Below are positions 62,092-64,000 of a stretch of DNA of 64,000 bases, in pieces; within the stretch, counting starts at the first letter, position 1; every line of letters starts with the position of its first letter. The notes under the pieces were generated by a model that did no database searches, was not told where the DNA came from, and saw only the letters and a program-made list of their open reading frames with translations. The stretch is taken from positions 19,365 through 83,364 of the forward strand of contig CAZSRK010000002.1 in the NCBI GenBank assembly GCA_964609305.1, given 5' to 3'. Made by a program: the position numbers and the translations under genes. The stretch is from CAKSXP01 sp964609305. Lineage in GTDB: Bacteria > Bacillota > Clostridia > Oscillospirales > Oscillospiraceae.

Positions 62092-63162
62092 ATGCGCAAA
62101 AATATTGCGGTAATCCGCGGCGACGGCATCGGGCCCGAGATAGTCGGCCAGGCCATTGGCGTCCTGGACGCGGTCGCCGGAAAATTCGGCCACGAGTTTA
62201 TCTACACCGAGGCTCCCATGGGCGGCTGTGCTATCGACGCCTTCGGTGATCCCCTGCCCGAGTCGAGCCTTAAAACCTGCCTGGAGAGCGACAGCGTCCT
62301 GCTCGGCGCAGTCGGCGGCTCGAAATGGGACTCCGTCCCCGCGCAGATGCGCCCCGAGAAAGGGCTTTTGCGGCTGAGAGCCGGCATGGGTCTCTACGCC
62401 AACGTGCGCCCGGCCAAAATGTTCCCCGTCCTGTCGGACGCATGCCCGCTGAAAAAGGAGACCGCCGAAAAGGGCATCGACTTTGTCGTCGTGCGCGAGC
62501 TTATCGGCGGCGTATATTTCGGCGAGCACAGGACCGAGGAGGTAGACGGAGAGAAAAAGGCCACCGACATAATGGCCTACTCCGAGCATGAGATACGGCG
62601 CATCGCCCGCGTCGCCTTCGACATGGCGCGCAAGCGCGCGGGGCGCGTCTGCTCGGTGGACAAGGCAAATGTGCTTGACACCTCGCGGCTCTGGCGGTCG
62701 GTTGTGACCGAGGTGGCAAAGGAGTATCCGGACGTGGAGCTGTCGCACATGTATGTTGACAACGCGGCGATGCAGCTCGTGCGCGACCCGTCCCAGTTTG
62801 ACGTCATCGTGACAGAGAACCTCTTCGGCGACATCCTGTCCGACGAGGCAAGCATGATAACCGGCTCCATCGGCATGATCCCCTCCTCCAGCATGGGGGA
62901 GACGGGCTGCGGCCTGTACGAGCCGATACACGGCTCCGCGCCGGACATCGCCGGAACCGACAGGGCAAATCCGATCGGGACTATCCTTGCCGCGGCGATG
63001 ATGCTTCGATACAGCTTCGACATGTCTGCGGAGGCGGACGCGGTCGAAAACGCCGTCGACAGGGCGCTTCGCGACGGCCTGCGCTGCGGCGATATCATGA
63101 GCGAGGGCTGCACCCTCGTCGGCTGCCGCGAAATGGGCAATGCGATCATCGAGAGGATTTGA
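62092..63162 (+). CDS. leuB: 3-Isopropylmalate dehydrogenase
   Basis: LeuB oxidises and decarboxylates 3-isopropylmalate to 2-oxoisocaproate with NAD. The 356-aa product has IAVIRGDGIGPEIVGQ, the substrate arginines in LLRLRAGMGLYANVRPAK, ELIGGVYFGE, DKANVLDTSRLWR and GSAPDIAGTDRANPIGTI. ATG 62092 is preferred over GTG 62083 because GAGGTGA lies just before it. It is the last gene of the operon, before the terminator at 63177-63208. Confidence 0.95.
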   Translation: MRKNIAVIRGDGIGPEIVGQAIGVLDAVAGKFGHEFIYTEAPMGGCAIDAFGDPLPESSLKTCLESDSVLLGAVGGSKWDSVPAQMRPEKGLLRLRAGMGLYANVRPAKMFPVLSDACPLKKETAEKGIDFVVVRELIGGVYFGEHRTEEVDGEKKATDIMAYSEHEIRRIARVAFDMARKRAGRVCSVDKANVLDTSRLWRSVVTEVAKEYPDVELSHMYVDNAAMQLVRDPSQFDVIVTENLFGDILSDEASMITGSIGMIPSSSMGETGCGLYEPIHGSAPDIAGTDRANPIGTILAAAMMLRYSFDMSAEADAVENAVDRALRDGLRCGDIMSEGCTLVGCREMGNAIIERI

Positions 63163-63176
63163 ATTAAAAAACAGAT

Positions 63177-63208
63177 AGCCCCGCTGTGGTTTTCACAGCG
63201 GGGCTTTT
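63177..63208 (+). terminator. Terminator of the leu operon
   Basis: A perfect 12-bp stem (63177-63188 with 63194-63205) is followed by TTT. The opposite gene (63213-63488) ends just beyond, so it may also stop that transcript. Confidence 0.8.
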
Positions 63209-63212
63209 CGAT

Positions 63213-63488
63213 TCAGAGCCGGTTTATCGTCTGATATCCTATCAGTTCTATCAGCGCGGCCAGTACCGCGCCTTCAGATATGGCCTTCGTCCCCTCTCTG
63301 CAAACGCGCAGGGCGTACAGCACATTCATCTTCCTGCGGCTGTCGGGCTGGATGTACACAGTGTAGCGCTCGCCGTCGACGGTCATATCGACCTCGTATA
63401 TGCCCGCCAGGGAGTTTCTCCGCGCCGTGGAGAGGATATGCTCTTTGACCGCTTCATACTCTTCTTCCTTGAATTGACGTGTTACCAT
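63213..63488 (-). CDS. Hypothetical protein
   Basis: This 91-aa protein is not recognised. It starts MVTRQFKEEEYEAVKEHILS, has a central beta-like part (EVDMTVDGERYTVYIQPDSRR) and ends with a hydrophobic helix (ALIELIGYQTINRL). There is no signal peptide and no cysteine pair. AAAGGAG stands eight bases before the ATG. A promoter for it may be the minus-strand one at 63834-63862, giving a long structured leader of about 340 bases. Confidence 0.65.
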   Translation of the reverse strand: MVTRQFKEEEYEAVKEHILSTARRNSLAGIYEVDMTVDGERYTVYIQPDSRRKMNVLYALRVCREGTKAISEGAVLAALIELIGYQTINRL

Positions 63489-63666
63489 GCTGACATCTCC
63501 TTTGTTATATGCTCCTCCGCTATGGGGCGAGGCTGCCCCCGCCCCGCAGCTTCGGAGAAAAACAAGAAAAACACCGTGCAGGCATTTTTACAAAATACAA
63601 ATGGCCCTACACAGTGCTTGCATTAACACGCTCGCCTGAATCCTGTTTTATACTTGGTTTGCCCCC
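63489..63666. other. Non-coding region upstream of the 91-aa gene
   Basis: About 180 bases with no convincing gene. It holds one copy of the motif AATCCTGTT near 63642, which recurs at 63717 and 63790. Confidence 0.4.
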
Positions 63667-63695
63667 TTGTGAAAAGGGAGGGAATCGTGTATAAT
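63667..63695 (+). promoter_or_regulatory. Sigma-A-type promoter, plus strand, before a structured RNA candidate
   Basis: TTGTGA (63667-63672) and a perfect TATAAT (63690-63695) are separated by 17 bases. The start would be near 63702. Confidence 0.65.
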
Positions 63696-63833
63696 GTGGT
63701 CCAGACGCAGGATAGAATCCTGTTGTGTAGGCGACTACGACGCCTGCGCAGGCCGTGGGGAGCTGCAACTCCCCATGGCCGCCGTGTTAATCCTGTTTTT
63801 CCCAAGATTAACGTATGTTTATTATTTGTGCTG

Positions 63834-63862
63834 ATTATACTACAAATTTTGCGATATGGCAA
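63834..63862 (-). promoter_or_regulatory. Sigma-A-type promoter, minus strand, facing the 91-aa gene
   Basis: On the minus strand TTGCCA (63862-63857) and TATAAT (63839-63834) are separated by 17 bases. It would transcribe leftward through the structured region to 63488. It faces the plus-strand promoter at 63667-63695. Confidence 0.6.
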
Positions 63863-63871
63863 GGGATTATG

Positions 63872-63895
63872 ACACATCGGGAGGATGTGTTTTTT
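63872..63895 (+). terminator. Terminator of the structured RNA candidate
   Basis: A 7-bp stem ACACATC/GATGTGT (63872-63878 with 63884-63890) is followed by TTTTT and more T-rich sequence. The remaining bases to 64000 are T-rich and without a recognised feature. Confidence 0.65.
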
Positions 63896-64000
63896 CTTTT
63901 TCCACTTCTTTTTCTTTACATTACACCTTATACCTTTTATTTTTTCCTTTTTGGTAGTGTCAAGGATTTTTCGCAAATTAGTTTGCAGTCGCTGGAGTGA

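Larger units (their letters stand above)
63702..63897 (+). ncRNA. Candidate structured small RNA of unknown class
   Basis: From the promoter at 63667 to a terminator at 63872-63895, about 195 bases have no coding frame but hold stem-loops in near-direct succession. They are a 6-bp stem (63708-63713 with 63717-63722), a 10-bp stem with two G-U pairs (63724-63733 with 63741-63750), a 12-bp stem with one G-U (63751-63762 with 63769-63780) and a 7-bp stem (63786-63792 with 63806-63812). The terminator stem ACACATC/GATGTGT is followed by a long T run. I cannot match it to a known family; 5' and 3' ends do not pair as in 6S RNA. Confidence 0.5.

Noticed and set aside
63702..63897. 6S RNA
   Set aside because: Length is right, but the 5' and 3' ends are not complementary and there is no large central bubble between two long helices; the structure is a row of separate hairpins.

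Overview
The window reads as a chromosome segment from a high-GC, spore-forming member of the Clostridia, most likely Oscillospiraceae-like. This is inference. It rests on spmA/spmB and spoVAC homologues, an AbrB-type regulator, T-box and Mn2+ riboswitch leaders, sigma-A promoters of the TTGACA-17-TATAAT type, strong Shine-Dalgarno sites and frequent TTG/GTG starts. It is draft sequence: a run of exactly 100 N (46464-46563) interrupts one gene. No rRNA, phage, transposon or CRISPR was recognised; one tRNA (Arg, ACG) was found.

Layout. 1-5070 (minus): cell-shape and division cluster zapA, U32 peptidase, maf, mreC, mreD and the start of a class B PBP. 5252-7264 (plus): DnaD-domain protein and DnaC/DnaI-like helicase loader, divergent from zapA. 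7345-8766: PepV-type dipeptidase. 8927-12301 (minus): broken grpB-like gene, GNAT, TIGR04076-like protein, and a flavoprotein reductase with a built-in 2[4Fe-4S] ferredoxin. 12500-18064 (minus): LTA-synthase-like sulfatase and pyruvate carboxylase. 18416-23631 (plus): Mn2+ riboswitch with a P2-type cation ATPase, then a Cys T-box with cysE-cysS. 23727-29083: abrB, spmA, a frameshifted spmB, and the minus-strand operon murI, DUF1934, argS, homocysteine methyltransferase. 29290-34416: a hypothetical protein, an orphan spoVAC, a TerB-AAA ATPase split by an amber codon, and two tandem CNNM/CBS/CorC proteins. 34570-37029 (minus): OYE/dienoyl-CoA-reductase-like flavoenzyme, tRNA-Arg and a 56-aa YtxH-like protein. 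37178-43940 (plus): recJ, rel, dtd, an MBL hydrolase and a MATE transporter split by TGA. 44059-45885: an unrecognised beta-helix-like protein.

45977-51070 (minus) is a coherent operon: an amino-acid ABC importer (binding lipoprotein, permease, ATPase), a class III aminotransferase and an iron-dependent alcohol dehydrogenase. It suggests uptake of an amino acid, transamination to a semialdehyde and reduction to a hydroxy acid. 51290-52351 (minus) is threonine-aldolase-like. 52565-58390 (plus) is the SRP/ribosome-maturation operon ylxM, ffh, rpsP, khpA, three 39-bp repeats, rimM, a trmD-GNAT fusion, type II pantothenate kinase and rsmA. 58458-63162 (plus) is a Leu T-box with leuA-leuC-leuD-leuB. 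The right end (63489-64000) has opposed promoters around a chain of hairpins that looks like an independent small-RNA unit.

The most unusual items are the TrmD-GNAT fusion, the structured-RNA candidate at the right end, the signal-less beta-helix-like protein, the riboswitch whose P1 strand doubles as a terminator strand, and four broken genes (grpB-like, spmB, TerB-AAA, MATE) within about 35 kb.
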